Below, piece by piece: positions 37,644 to 47,236 of a stretch of DNA of 64,000 bases. The DNA is from Polaromonas sp. P2-4 (GTDB taxonomy: Bacteria > Pseudomonadota > Gammaproteobacteria > Burkholderiales > Burkholderiaceae_C): positions 4,394,001 through 4,458,000 of the forward strand of contig CP087965.1 in NCBI GenBank assembly GCA_024703855.1, written 5' to 3'. Numbering within the stretch: position 1 is the first letter of the stretch; every line of letters begins with the position of its first letter. The notes beneath the pieces were generated by a model. That model was given only the letters and a program-made list of their open reading frames with translations. It was not told the origin of the DNA and made no database searches. A program made the position numbers and the translations under genes.

Positions 37644-39012
37644 ATGAGTACTTCGCGGATAGGTACAGCGCCACGCCAGTTCAATCTGCAGCGATGGTTT
37701 GCAGTGGTTTCATTGCTCACGATTGCCGCCATTTCTGACGGTCGCCGGGAGTTCTCTGAGCTGGTTCATGAGCGATCGGCTCCTGCTTCAGGAAGCCGTA
37801 CTGACCAAGGAATTCGTGCAAAGCCTGGTCCTGGTGGAAAAGTCGCTTCAGGCCTACTTCAACGACCCTTCAGCCGGCATTCGGCCAAAAACCGAAGAGG
37901 CATTCCGCCACATCGCGGCCATGCCCAACGTCATGCGCGCGAACGTCTACGATTTGCAGCGTCGAGTCATCTGGTCGAGCGACCTCCAGCTGGTCGATCG
38001 CGATTTGGGTCCCAACCCGGAGCTCGAACAGGCCCTGCGCGGTGACGTTGTCGTCGAATTTGATTCAGACCAACGCAGTGGACCTGTCAAGGAGGAACAC
38101 CAGGATAGTGCCCGGCTACAGAACGCGTTCGTAGAAATCTACGTGCCCGTGCGAGACGCAAGCGGTGAACGCGTGCTGGGTGTGATCGAACTCTACAAGA
38201 ACCCGCGTTCTCTTATTGCGTCTATCGAACGTCTGCGCAACTACGTCGTCGTGGGTGCGGGGCTCAGCGGGGCAGCGCTGTTTATCGCGTTGTTCGGCCT
38301 GGTTCGGCGCGCCGATCGCCTAATCAAGGCCCAGCAGAAGCAGATCGTCGAGAACGAGAGGCTCGCGGCCATCGGGGAAATGAGTTCAGCCATAGCCCAT
38401 GGGATTCGCAATCCCTTGGCATCGATCCGAAGTTCCGCGGAGGTCATCCCACTGAGTGACGCCAAAGGCATTGAGGAAGCGGTGCAGGATATCGTGGCCG
38501 AGTCCGACCGGCTGGAGGCTTGGGTTCGCGACCTGTTGTCCTACACCCGGCCGCTTGCAGAAGCAGCGTCCCCGGTGAACCTGCAATCCCTGGTGGAACG
38601 ATGCGTGCGCGACTTCGATCGCGAAGCTCAAAGGCGTGGCATCGCCCTGCAGATCGAATGGCCCGACAGCCTGCCAGCGGTGCGAGGCGATGCGATGTTG
38701 TTCGCGCAGGTATTGCGTAGCCTTTTGGCCAACGCGATCGAGGCCTCGGCATCCGGTGGGTGCGTCGGTGTGCACGGGCAACGCGATACGGATGCGGCGA
38801 CGATCACGATCAGCGTGGAAGACCATGGCACGGGAATGACCGAGGCCGAGTTGAAGCGTGCCGGCAAGCCGTTTCACACGACGAAGCCAGGCGGCTTGGG
38901 CGTGGGCTTGGCGCAGGCCCGGCGCGTCGTCGAACGATTCGGTGGCCGCATGGTCATCGAGAGCGCGCGCGGCCGCGGTACCGTCGTTCGGCTAGAGCTG
39001 AAGATCGCTTGA
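37644..39012 (+). CDS. Membrane sensor histidine kinase (frameshifted)
   Basis: A 455-residue transmembrane kinase. Helix 1 (WFAVVSLLTIAAIS...AGSSLSWFM, residues about 19-43) and helix 2 (YVVVGAGLSGAALFIALFGL, about 190-210) enclose a periplasmic sensor domain of about 145 residues with no named fold. The cytoplasmic part has the H-box AIAHGIRNPLASI with phosphorylated His near 252, the N-box LLANAIEA, and the G-boxes EDHGTGM and GGLGVGLAQA. An extra base near 37735 breaks the first helix (ISDGRR for ISTVAG). ATG 37644 is chosen because it opens that helix. The response regulator gene follows after 10 bases. Confidence 0.87.
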
Positions 39013-39022
39013 TCGGCCGGCC

Positions 39023-40435
39023 ATGTCACAGGTAATCCTTGTCGTCGAAGACGAAGGTGTTCTCGCGAAGAACATTGCCATCTATCTCGAACGCACCGGT
39101 TTTGAGGTGCGCTTGGCGGCCACTGCGGAGCAGGGCCTTGCGATGATCGAGGAGATCCGGCCTGATGCCATCGTGCTCGATTTCAACCTGCCAGGCATGG
39201 ACGGCTTGGCCGCCCTGGCGCGAATCCGGGAGCTCGACGCAGCGATCCCCGTCCTGATGATGACTGGCTATGGCAACGTCGAATTGGCTGTCGAGGCGAT
39301 GAAGGCGGGTGCCTACGATTTCCTGACCAAGCCTGTTGCCTTGAGCAAACTGCGGCTCGTGCTTGAGAAAGCATTCAGCCAGACGCGACGGGACCGGGCA
39401 CTCGACTACTACAAACGGCGTGACGCGCAAACCGCCGTGGTCGATGAGCTCATTGGCGATTCAGTCCCTATGCATGCCCTCAAGCAGCGCATCGCGCAGT
39501 TGCGCCAGGCCGAACTGCAGATGAGCGACGCCGCAGCGCCGGCAGTCCTCGTCCTCGGCGAAACCGGCAGTGGAAAGGAGGTGGTCGCGCGTGCATTGCA
39601 CCTCGGAGGGCCACGCCACGACAAACCCTTCGTCGAACTGAATTGCGCGGCCATTCCGGCGCAACTGCTCGAGTCCGAACTGTTCGGTCACGAGCGCGGC
39701 GCCTTTACCGATGCAAGAGACCGAAAGATCGGTTTAGTGGAAACCGCCGAAGGTGGCACGCTGTTCCTCGACGAAATCGGCGACATGGACATCGCGCTGC
39801 AATCCAAGCTTCTCAAGCTGCTCGATGAGAAGGTCATTCGACGCCTCGGCAGCCTTCGCGAACAGCACGTCGACGTGCGCATTGTTACAGCGACACACCG
39901 CCCCCTCGAGGAACTGGTGCGTGAAGGGAGATTTCGTGCCGACCTCTACTACCGGCTCTGCGTCGTGCAGCTTCACTTGCCCGCGCTCAGGGAACGCGGC
40001 AGCGACATCCTGACCCTGGCGCGCCATTTTCTCCAGGCTCATGCCACACACTATGGCCGGCCGGTCCCCACGCTGACGAGTGACGCCGAGATGGCGCTGA
40101 TCTCCTACCCATGGCCCGGCAATGTGCGCGAGCTGCGCAATGTGCTCGAACAAGCGGTCCTGCTCGGAGTTGGCGAAGTGATCGATACGCAGCACCTTGC
40201 GCTGCCCGGTGCGCGCTCGCTGAACTGGACAGCTGCTCCGATCGCTCCCGGCCTCGGCGCTTCGCCATTGCCTGCGACACTTTCGTCATTGACCGAACTG
40301 GAGCGTGCCGCCTTGGTCCAGGCGCTCGACCGGACAGGTTGGAATGTGTCACGCGCAGCGCGCATGCTCGGCATTACTCGAGACACTTTGCGCTACCGAA
40401 TCGAAAAGCACGGACTCACGGCGCCGCTGCAGTGA
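39023..40435 (+). CDS. NtrC-family sigma-54-dependent response regulator
   Basis: A 470-residue activator, intact. The receiver (residues 1-120) has the acidic pair ED at 10-11, phospho-acceptor Asp53 in VLDFNLPGMDG and Lys103. The AAA+ domain (about 150-385) has Walker A GETGSGKE near 179, the sigma-54 contact loop ERGAFTDARD near 225 and Walker B GGTLFLDEIGDMD. The C-terminal Fis-type helix-turn-helix is NVSRAARMLGITRDTLRYRI. It is co-transcribed with the kinase and divergent from a sigma-54 promoter, so the repeat-protein operon is its likely target. Confidence 0.93.
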   Translation: MSQVILVVEDEGVLAKNIAIYLERTGFEVRLAATAEQGLAMIEEIRPDAIVLDFNLPGMDGLAALARIRELDAAIPVLMMTGYGNVELAVEAMKAGAYDFLTKPVALSKLRLVLEKAFSQTRRDRALDYYKRRDAQTAVVDELIGDSVPMHALKQRIAQLRQAELQMSDAAAPAVLVLGETGSGKEVVARALHLGGPRHDKPFVELNCAAIPAQLLESELFGHERGAFTDARDRKIGLVETAEGGTLFLDEIGDMDIALQSKLLKLLDEKVIRRLGSLREQHVDVRIVTATHRPLEELVREGRFRADLYYRLCVVQLHLPALRERGSDILTLARHFLQAHATHYGRPVPTLTSDAEMALISYPWPGNVRELRNVLEQAVLLGVGEVIDTQHLALPGARSLNWTAAPIAPGLGASPLPATLSSLTELERAALVQALDRTGWNVSRAARMLGITRDTLRYRIEKHGLTAPLQ

Positions 40436-40554
40436 ACGCCGAGCAACGGCACACGATAGGGATTGTCCCGAGTCCACCGAGCCGAGACCGTCTGGGCCCT
40501 GTGGGGGGTGTTGCGCGCCCAATCGTTCACCAACCGCCAGGTGGCTTCTCAGGG

Positions 40555-40798
40555 TAATGAGGGTCAGATTCCATTAATTAAAAACGCATCGAGACCCGGC
40601 TTGTCAATATGATCTGACTCACATCTGATACGTCGAATAAAACCAGCTCATGCGTAAGTCAGTCGCAAAATCGAGATCTAAATGCTATGTATTTCATAGC
40701 TGCCTGCGCAATATATCCGGGGGCAAGCGACCACTTTCCCTTAAGAAATCGGCTATCTCACGCACCTGTTCGCGCTAGGCAACGAATTTGCCAGCTAC
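40555..40798 (+). repeat. 240-bp dispersed repeat, copy B (RHS-associated)
   Basis: Second copy of the repeat at 28511-28752, starting TAATGAGGGTCAGATTCC and ending AACGAATTTGCCAGCTAC. It contains the hairpin GCTATGTATTTCATAGC (40684-40700) followed by TGCCTGCGCAATATATCC. It starts about 115 bases after the response regulator gene and leads directly into RHS fragment B. Confidence 0.75.
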
Positions 40799-40960
40799 CG
40801 CTTCCACGCCGCCAGCCGCATCACGGGTATTACGCAAGACCTCTGGGCCAGCCGTACAGCAAATGAGCTGTACCAGCCCTCCCTGAACTGGAACGCCAGC
40901 TACGACGCCAACAGCAACCGCCTCCCGGCCATCGACAAAACCATCTTCCCTTACAACTGA
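40781..40960 (+). pseudogene. RHS core fragment B
   Basis: Sixty codons in one frame: NEFASYRFHAASRITGITQD, ANELYQPSLNWNASYDANS, NRLPAIDKTIFPYN and a stop at 40958-40960. They match the RHS core with YD motifs and overlap fragment A at NEFASY and YDANSNRL-AIDKT. This copy is shorter on the right and has no start codon. It is a dead fragment. Confidence 0.65.
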
Positions 40961-41211
40961 AGAGTGGTGGCGAACCAGGTCGCTGTGAATTGCCCCGAAC
41001 TCACTAAACCCAAGCAAACCCGCCTCGATACCACTGGGGGCTCAGTTCAGACGGTTTTGACCCTAACCCAGAAAACCTGGGCCATCTCACGCAGTATCTG
41101 GTCGCCAAAACATTCAAACCGGTGCGCCCGGTCAAAGCGCCATTCACCAATTGCCCTGCTAGCTGTAGGTCATTCATCACCTATCCCTTGCACCTCAAAT
41201 TGCTTCAGGTT
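40961..41211. other. Intergenic stretch without recognised content
   Basis: About 250 bases between the RHS fragment and the redoxin promoter region. Frames on both strands are short and unlike any family that I know. It may contain more decayed RHS-associated DNA. Confidence 0.4.
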
Positions 41212-41227
41212 TTACACTGCGGTGTAA
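41212..41227. promoter_or_regulatory. Inverted repeat upstream of the redoxin gene
   Basis: TTACAC-TGCG-GTGTAA, a perfect 6-bp-arm inverted repeat about 36 bases before the mini-ORF and 98 bases before the redoxin start. There is no T-run, so an operator is more likely than a terminator. The binding protein is unknown. Confidence 0.4.
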
Positions 41228-41262
41228 GGGAGTCGCCCTGAGTTTTCTGTATGAGGATGCAC

Positions 41263-41328
41263 ATGAAGAAACCTGTTTTGGCAAATGCCTGCGGCTCTGC
41301 GTGTAGTTGCTATCGAGGAGTCTCATGA
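41263..41328 (+). CDS. Cys-rich 21-residue mini-ORF coupled to the redoxin gene
   Basis: ATG 41263 opens MKKPVLANACGSACSCYRGVS and its TGA (41326-41328) overlaps the redoxin ATG (ATGA). AGGA lies 8 bases before the start. Three of five residues in CGSACSC are spaced like a metal- or redox-sensing motif. The coupling suggests a leader peptide or a small redox partner; it is too short for homology and may be chance. Confidence 0.35.
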   Translation: MKKPVLANACGSACSCYRGVS

Positions 41329-41948
41329 GGCGCCGCGAAAGCCTTCTGGCCGTGGCCGGCACCTTGGCTGGCACTCTCGTCCCGCACGCGGTTAGCGCTG
41401 CTGGAGCCGATGTTGGCCAGAAAGCGCCGCCATTTGAAATCCTCGATGCGTCGAACCGCAAGCGGTCCTTATCCGAATTCACGGGAAAGATCGTCGTGCT
41501 CGAATGGACCAGTTCATCTTGTCCTTTCGTGCGCGCCCAATACGTCAGCGGCAAGATGCAGGAGCTGCAGCGATGGGCCGTGGGCCAAGGCGTGGTGTGG
41601 CTGTCGGTTCTGTCGACCAACCCTGGACGGGCCGACTTTCTGCCGCCTGAAAAGGCTGCGGCTTTCAATCAATCGCGCAATGCATCGCCAACAGCATTGC
41701 TGATCGATTCGACCGGACAACTGGGCCGCGCATACGATGCCCGGACCACACCGCACATGTTTGTGATCACGGGTAGCGGCCTGGTTGCCTATGCTGGCGC
41801 GATCGACAGCAAGGCGACGGTCGATGAAGCGGTGGTGCCCCGCTCACGAAACCTGGTGCGCGCAGCCCTGGAAGATCTATTGGCTGGACGCAAGGTCGCC
41901 ACGCCCAAGACCGTACCTTATGGCTGCCTGGTGGGCTATGAAGCCTGA
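41325..41948 (+). CDS. Exported thioredoxin-fold redoxin (AhpC/TSA-like)
   Basis: A 207-residue protein with an N-terminal signal (RRRESLLAVAGTLAGTLVPHAVSA, with an Arg-rich start) and a redoxin domain (about residues 30-165): VGQKAPPFEILDASN, VVLEWTSSSCPFVRAQY, TTPHMFVITGSGLVAYAG. The active site keeps one Cys (SSCPFV) where thioredoxins have CxxC; a second Cys lies near the C-terminus (VPYGCLVGYEA). This matches a family of periplasmic thioredoxin-like proteins with the ending PYGCxVxY. ATG 41325 is used because GAGGAG lies 5 bases before it. Confidence 0.82.
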   Translation: MRRRESLLAVAGTLAGTLVPHAVSAAGADVGQKAPPFEILDASNRKRSLSEFTGKIVVLEWTSSSCPFVRAQYVSGKMQELQRWAVGQGVVWLSVLSTNPGRADFLPPEKAAAFNQSRNASPTALLIDSTGQLGRAYDARTTPHMFVITGSGLVAYAGAIDSKATVDEAVVPRSRNLVRAALEDLLAGRKVATPKTVPYGCLVGYEA

Positions 41949-41992
41949 GAGACGGCCGGGTCCGCCAACAAGCTGAAAGATCCACCAATGGC

Positions 41993-42020
41993 AAGCCGCT
42001 CTATGCGGCTTTCGTTTTTT
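41993..42020 (+). terminator. Rho-independent terminator after the redoxin gene
   Basis: AAGCCGC-TCTAT-GCGGCTT (41993-42011) forms a perfect 7-bp stem and is followed by TCGTTTTTT. It ends the rightward transcript of the redoxin gene 45 bases after its stop and separates it from the convergent crcB. Confidence 0.85.
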
Positions 42021-42030
42021 AAGCCGAATA

Positions 42031-42080
42031 GGCCTCTGGCCCATATCTAATGTGCGCTAGTAGCTATCAAAAACATAGCA
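42031..42080. repeat. Short palindromic element overlapping the crcB 3' end
   Basis: GGCCTCTGGCCCATATC...TGCGCTAGTAGCTATCAAAAACATAGCA. The 3' part (GCTATCAAAAACATAGC) is a hairpin, and the 5' part matches GGCCTCTAGCCC of the element at 62966. It supplies the last ten codons and stop of crcB. Relatives lie in both 240-bp repeats and at 29252. Confidence 0.65.
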
Positions 42081-42436
42081 CTTTTAATGCCGGCCACCGT
42101 CAGCAGCAGCGAGCCGAACAGGTGCAGCGAAGCCATGCCGAGGGCCATGGCATAGCGTTCGTTCTCCAGCATGGCGATGATTTCCGCTGAAAAGGTCGAG
42201 AAGGTGGTGAGGGCGCCCAAAAAGCCGGTGATCAGCAGCAGTCGCCAGAGTGGGTCCATTTGCGGCAGAGACTGAAACGTGGCGACGCAGACGCCGACGA
42301 GGTAGCCGCCCAGCAGGTTGGCGGCCAGCGTTCCCCAGGGGATCATGCTGCCGGGATTGTTGAGCCAGAGCCCCAAACGCCAGCGGGCCAGTGCGCCCAC
42401 GCAGGCGCCTATGCAGATGGCCAGAACAGACCCCAT
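42047..42436 (-). CDS. crcB: Fluoride channel CrcB/Fluc
   Basis: Small membrane protein of 129 residues with four hydrophobic helices that dimerises into a fluoride-selective channel. Conserved features: GACVGALARWRLGL in helix 1, GTLAANLLGGYLVG with the pore Asn in helix 2, and TGFLGALTTFSTFS in helix 3. It is 13 bases behind the TRAP large-permease stop, so it can be co-transcribed with that operon. No room exists for a fluoride riboswitch. Its C-terminus is encoded by a palindromic repeat. Confidence 0.92.
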   Translation of the reverse strand: MGSVLAICIGACVGALARWRLGLWLNNPGSMIPWGTLAANLLGGYLVGVCVATFQSLPQMDPLWRLLLITGFLGALTTFSTFSAEIIAMLENERYAMALGMASLHLFGSLLLTVAGIKSAMFLIATSAH

Positions 42437-42449
42437 AAGGTGAGCCTGC

Positions 42450-43759
42450 CTACTTTTCCTTGCCCATGACCAGGTCGGGCAGGATGGTGACGATTTGCGG
42501 GAACAGCGTGATCAGCGCGATGCAGATGACCATGCAGACAAAAAACGGAATGGCTGCGCTGCAATCACATTGCTGTCTTTGCCGGTCATGTTTTGCAGCA
42601 CAAAGAGGTTAAAACCCACCGGCGGCGTGACCTCGGCAATCTCGACCAGCAACACAATGAAGATGCCGAACCAGATCAAATCGAAGCCGGCTTTCTGGAT
42701 CATGGGCAGCACCACCGCGCTGGTCAGCACAATCATAGAAATACCGTCCAGCGCCGTGCCCAGCACCAGGTAAATCAGCACCAGCGCGCCTATCAGTGCA
42801 TAGGGCGACAGGTGCATGGCGTCGACCCACTCGGCCAGCTCGCGCGGGATGCCGGTGAAGGCCATGGTCTTGGTCAAAAAAGCCGCGCCGGCCAGGATGA
42901 ACATGATCATGCAGCTGGTGCGGGTGGCGCCCATCAGGGCTTCGGTGAAGTTGCTCCAGGTCAGGCTGCGGCCCCAGGCGGCAATGCCCAGGGCCCCCAG
43001 TACGCCAAAGGCGGCGCATTCGGTGGCCGTGGCCCAGCCGGCGACCAGCACCCAGACGATGAAGATGATGAGCAGTCCGCAGGGGATGAGGTTGCCCGAG
43101 AGACGGATTTTTTCCCTGAACGAGGTCGGCGGGTCGGCCGCCGGTACTTGGGTTGGGTGGCGCAAGCTCCACCAGCCGATATAGCCCGAGAACAGCAGCA
43201 TCAGCAAAAATCCAGGCAGAAAACCGGCCAGAAAGATGCGGATGATGGAGGCATCGGCGGCCACCGCATAAACCACCATGGTGATCGAGGGCGGAATCAA
43301 AATACCCAGCGTGCCGGCGGACGCGAGCGAACCAATCGCCAGGTTTTCGTTGTAGCCGCGGCGCTTGAGCTCGGGCAGGGCCACCTTGGCGATGGTGGCG
43401 CAGGTCGCCGCCGACGAGCCCGAGACCGAACCGAACACGCCGCAGCCGATGATGGTGGTGTGCATCAAGCGGCCGGGGATGCGGTTCAGCCAGGGGCGCA
43501 GGCCCTCGAACATTTCTTCGCTGAGTTTGGTGCGAAACAGGATTTCGCCCATCCAGATAAACAGCGGCAGCGCGGCCAGTTCCCACGAGGCATTGGATTC
43601 CCAAAAAGCCGAGAACAGGTTTTTGCCGGGCAGGGTGGTGGTGAAAAATGCCTGACCGACCCAGCCGACGATGGCCAGGGTCATTGCAATCCAGACGCCG
43701 CCGGCCAGCAGCACCAGCATGATGATGAGCAGCATGCCGCCCATGAGCAGGATATCCAT
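42450..43759 (-). CDS. TRAP transporter large permease (DctM), system 1 (frameshifted)
   Basis: Large membrane subunit of a tripartite ATP-independent periplasmic transporter, 436 residues with about twelve hydrophobic helices. Motifs: FGSVSGSSAATCATIA and ASAGTLGILIPPSITMV, typical of DctM, and TALDGISMIVLTSAVVLP. Near 42563 one base is missing: GKDSNVIA should continue AAAIPFFVCMVICIALI and end DLVMGKEK at 42450-42452. The protein is the same length as, and very similar to, the DctM of system 2 at 56842. Confidence 0.9.
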
Positions 43760-43792
43760 GATTTTTTTCTCGGGAGGTCTTTAGATATCGGA

Positions 43793-44328
43793 CTAGATGT
43801 CGGACGAGAAGTCGCCCTTGGCGTGGCGCTCTTCCATGCGCGCTGGTAGCTTGGTTTGCCGCCTTGCACCACGGTCACCAGCTCATCGATCATGGCGGCC
43901 AGCAGCAGCCAGCAGCCGATAACAAACGTCGATTGCGGAATCCAGATCGGGATGACGACCAGGCCGGTGGCCATTTCGTTGAATTCCCAGCTTTCATACG
44001 TGAAGGCCGTGGCCGAATAGGTGAGGTAGCTGACCGAGACCGCTGCAATCAGCAGGCAGCTGACATCCAGAATGCGGCGCAGGCGCGGCGATACCGTGTC
44101 CAGCAGCAGCGTGACACGCACAAAGTCGCCGTGGCGAAAAGCGTGGGCCATCGCAAAGAATGCCGCCGCGGCGCACAGCCACGACACGATGTCGTTGACG
44201 CCGCTGAGGGCCAGGTTCAACTGGCGCCCCACACCGGCAATGATCATCAGCACAAAGATCAGGAAGACGCAGAACGCGCCCAGGGCGCCCGCCGCGTTAA
44301 GAATGCGTTCCAGAACGCGGCGCATCAT
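43793..44328 (-). CDS. TRAP transporter small permease (DctQ), system 1 (frameshifted)
   Basis: Small membrane subunit, about 178 residues, with four hydrophobic segments: GAFCVFLIFVLMIIAG, VNDIVSWLCAAAAFFAMAHA, ILDVSCLLIAAVSVSYL and FVIGCWLLLAAMIDEL. Near 43840 one base is missing before MEERHAKGDFSSDI, the same ending as DctQ of system 2 (EERHAKGDFSSDL). It starts directly after the dctP stop and is followed by dctM after 33 bases. Confidence 0.88.
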
Positions 44329-45298
44329 TTACTTCTTCGCTTTGTAGGCGTCAACGATGGCGGCACCGTCGGCACCCGCGGCTTTGAGCCAGTCGGCCTG
44401 CATGATGGCACCCACCTGGCGCATATCGGCATCGAGTTTGGCGGAAGGTTTGTGAATTTTCATCCCGCGTTCGGTCAGCAGGCGCTTGTATTCAATGTTC
44501 TTTTCCTGGGCCACTTTCCAGCCGCGGGTTTCTGCATCTGCGGCCACCTTCAGCAGGGCCGCCTGGCTGGTCGCGTCGAGCGCGTTAAAACTCTTCAGGT
44601 TGACCAGCACCGCATTTTTGGGAATCCAGGCCTGGGTGTCATAGAAGTTTTTGATGTGCTCGTAGGTCTTGGTGTCGTAGCCGGTGGAGCCGGAGCTCAT
44701 ATAGCTTTCGATCACGCCGGTGGCCATTGCAGCGCTCAGCTCGGCCTGCTGGATTTGCACCGGCTGCGCGCCGATCAGCTCCGCAATCTTGGCCGTGGCA
44801 GGGCTGTAGGCGCGCCACTTGATGCCGCGCAAATCGCCGACCGAATTGACTTCACGCTTGCTGTAAATGCCTTGCGGCGCCCATGGCACCGAGAACAGCA
44901 GCTTGATGCCCTGGGCGGCCAGCAGCTTTTCCAGCGCAGGCTTGGAGGCGTCGTACAGGCGGCGCGCTTCCGGGTAGCTGGACGCCAGGAAAGGCACACC
45001 ATCGAGCGCATAGATCGGATTTTCGTTGGCAAAGTTGGCCAGCAAAATTTCGCCGGCCTGGGCCTGGCTGCTTTGCACCGCGCTTGATCTCGGGGGCCTT
45101 GAACAGCGAGGCATTGGCGTGCACCGTGATCTTGAGCTTGCCGCCCGTGGCGGCATCCACCTCTTTGGCGAACTGGGTGATGTTTTCGGTGTGGAAGTTG
45201 GTGGCGGGGTAGGCCGTTGGCAAGTCCCATTTGGTTTGGGCAAATGCTGCGGTGCCGACGCTGAGTACGGCGGCGATCAATGCGAGTTTGAATTTCAT
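44329..45298 (-). CDS. TRAP transporter solute-binding protein (DctP), system 1 (frameshifted)
   Basis: Periplasmic binding protein of about 323 residues with signal peptide MKFKLALIAAVLSVGTAAFAQ and mature start TKWDLPTAYPATNFHTENI. A two-base loss near 45076 (AAGCGCGGTG for AAGCGCGCGGTG) separates FKAPEIKR from AVQSSQAQAGEILLANF. The arrangement IKWRAYSPATAKIAELIGA contains the Arg that pairs with the substrate carboxylate in DctP proteins. The ligand is unknown; the genomic setting suggests a glutamate-derived or short peptide-like acid. Confidence 0.88.
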
Positions 45299-45425
45299 GA
45301 CAGCTCCAGGACAAAAGGGCGATAAGGGTGTAAGGGATGGTGTGTACAGATAGGATAGACGCAAATACTGCGCCAGCTTCCCCGTGCATACCCCAAAAAG
45401 CGCTCCTTGATTTGGAAGATTTGGA

Positions 45426-47223
45426 TTATTGGCGAGCCAGCCCTTGCCAGGCATTCACAGCAGCCAGCACGGTTTCCATCTGTACTGTGTGTGCGAACCG
45501 GAACGCTTCGCCATCCACCGTTTCGTCGGGAAACTCCGTGATCAGCGTGACCGGCGCACCGGGGCGGGTGGTTTCCGACTGGGTGCAGGCAATGCCATTG
45601 ATGACTTCGAAGGGCAACTCGCCCGCATGCTGTTGGTAGAGCGCCATCTGGCGGGCGTTGTACGCGGGCAGGCCAGCAACCTTTAAAAGTGCCGCGCTGA
45701 CCTGCTCAAGCAAGGCGCGCCCCTGTGCCTGCCAGCCGGGGTGATGGCGCAGGATCAGGAAAAACCCTTTAGGGATGGTCCACAGTTCAAAGCCGCGTGG
45801 CACATAACCAGAAAGCGGCCGGGTCCATTCATGGGCCGGGTAGCCGTGAAGATTGATGTGCAACTGGGCGCCCGACAAGGCCAGCGCCTGTTCGCGTGCT
45901 TCGCGCTCATAAAGCGGTGCCTGCTCACGGTATTCAATGTCATCGCCCAGCGCGCTGTCGCGCGGCATGGTGCATATGGTGCGGATGCTGGCAACACAAC
46001 TCGCGGTGCAAGGCGTAGCCATCGGGGTTTTCCAGCGCGATCAGTGCGAAGTGGGCCTTGTTCCCTGTGTTTTCGCGTGCCTGCAGGGCCTGTGCCGCAC
46101 GCAGGACGCCGACCACGCCGGAGGTTTCGTTGGCATGCTGGCCGCCGCTGATCAACACGGCAGCACCGGGCCCGGCCTGGTACAGGCCCGCGACCTGGCG
46201 ACCCTGGCGGCTAAGGGCCGCAAACCGCTGGCCACCCAGGCGGTCCATTTCGGCGGCAATGCGGGCCGGGTGCGGTGCGGTGCCCAGCAAGGCAAGGGGC
46301 TGTGGCGCGCGGGGGTTAGCGTGGACGTGAGCGCGAAGGTCTTGTGCCTTCACGTCGTAGCGGCTCAGGTCAATGCGCAGGCGCGGTGCGGTGCTGCTGG
46401 CGCGCACGTCTGGCACGATCTGCCCGGGCTGCAGGCGGCGATCGTTCTCCAGCCGCCCGGATCGGCGCTGGAAGATTTCAAGCAGGGAAAAATAAATGTC
46501 TTCATGCAGCGCTTCATGGCTGCTGATGCACTCGTGCTCCACCGGCAGAGCTTGCTCGATACCGGCCAGGTCAACGCGGATGTCAAGCCGCTCGAAATAG
46601 GGTTCCTGCGCGGGCCAGGGGTGTTGCCTGACGGTTTGCAGTATCTGCTCGAAGAGCTGTTCGTAATCCGTCTGCTGGGCGCTGTCCATGCCTGCCGCAA
46701 GGCCGTGCTTGGGTTGTATCTGGGCACGCAGCCAGCCCGTGGGCGAAAGCAGGGTGGCGCCGATGTGGTCAACATGGACGCGGTTGGGGGCAAAGACGCT
46801 GGCCTGCAGTTGCCGGCCACCCTTCAGCGTCAGCGCCAGCCGGTAATGCAGATCGTCAGATCCGTCGGTATTGGGTACAAACTCAAGCTTGCAGTCGGGC
46901 AGCAGCCCGGCCAGCGGGTAGGCCTCCAGCAAGAAACGGCGTGGCGATGCGTTCGGGTGCACCGGGTAATGCACCGTGGCGGCGGCCAGCGTGCTGCAAT
47001 CAATCTCTTCAAGAAAGTAGTGCAGCAATGGCTTGTAGGCGCTGCGCAGCTGGGCCTGCACGCCGGCAGCCGCCAGGCGGCGTTCTGCGGCGCGGCGCGC
47101 GGCAGCGCCTTCGAAGAGCCAGCCCTGAACCTGTGCACCCTGCCATTCGCTCTGCTCGAATTGGGCAACCCAGCTATCAAGTGTGCGCGGCAGGGTTATG
47201 TCCAGAAGCGGGGTGCTCTTCAT
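45426..47223 (-). CDS. M14-family zinc carboxypeptidase (frameshifted)
   Basis: A cytoplasmic peptidase of about 599 residues without a signal peptide. A long N-terminal region (1-370) precedes the M14 domain. Zinc ligands are visible as HxxE in SGGQHANETSG and the His of HINLHGYPAHEW; NPDGYALHREL supplies the substrate-site Asn/Asp. The catalytic Glu is probably in TLITEFPDET. A net one-frame break near 45990 (HHAAR to DSALGDDIEYRE) is best explained by loss of two bases in a GC repeat. ATG 47223 lies 13 bases after dppC, so it belongs to the peptide-importer operon and probably trims the imported peptides. Confidence 0.85.
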
Positions 47224-47236
47224 TGCAGTCTTTCCG

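Noticed and set aside
42437-42449. Fluoride riboswitch before crcB
   Set aside because: Only 13 bases separate crcB from the upstream gene, too little for the aptamer.
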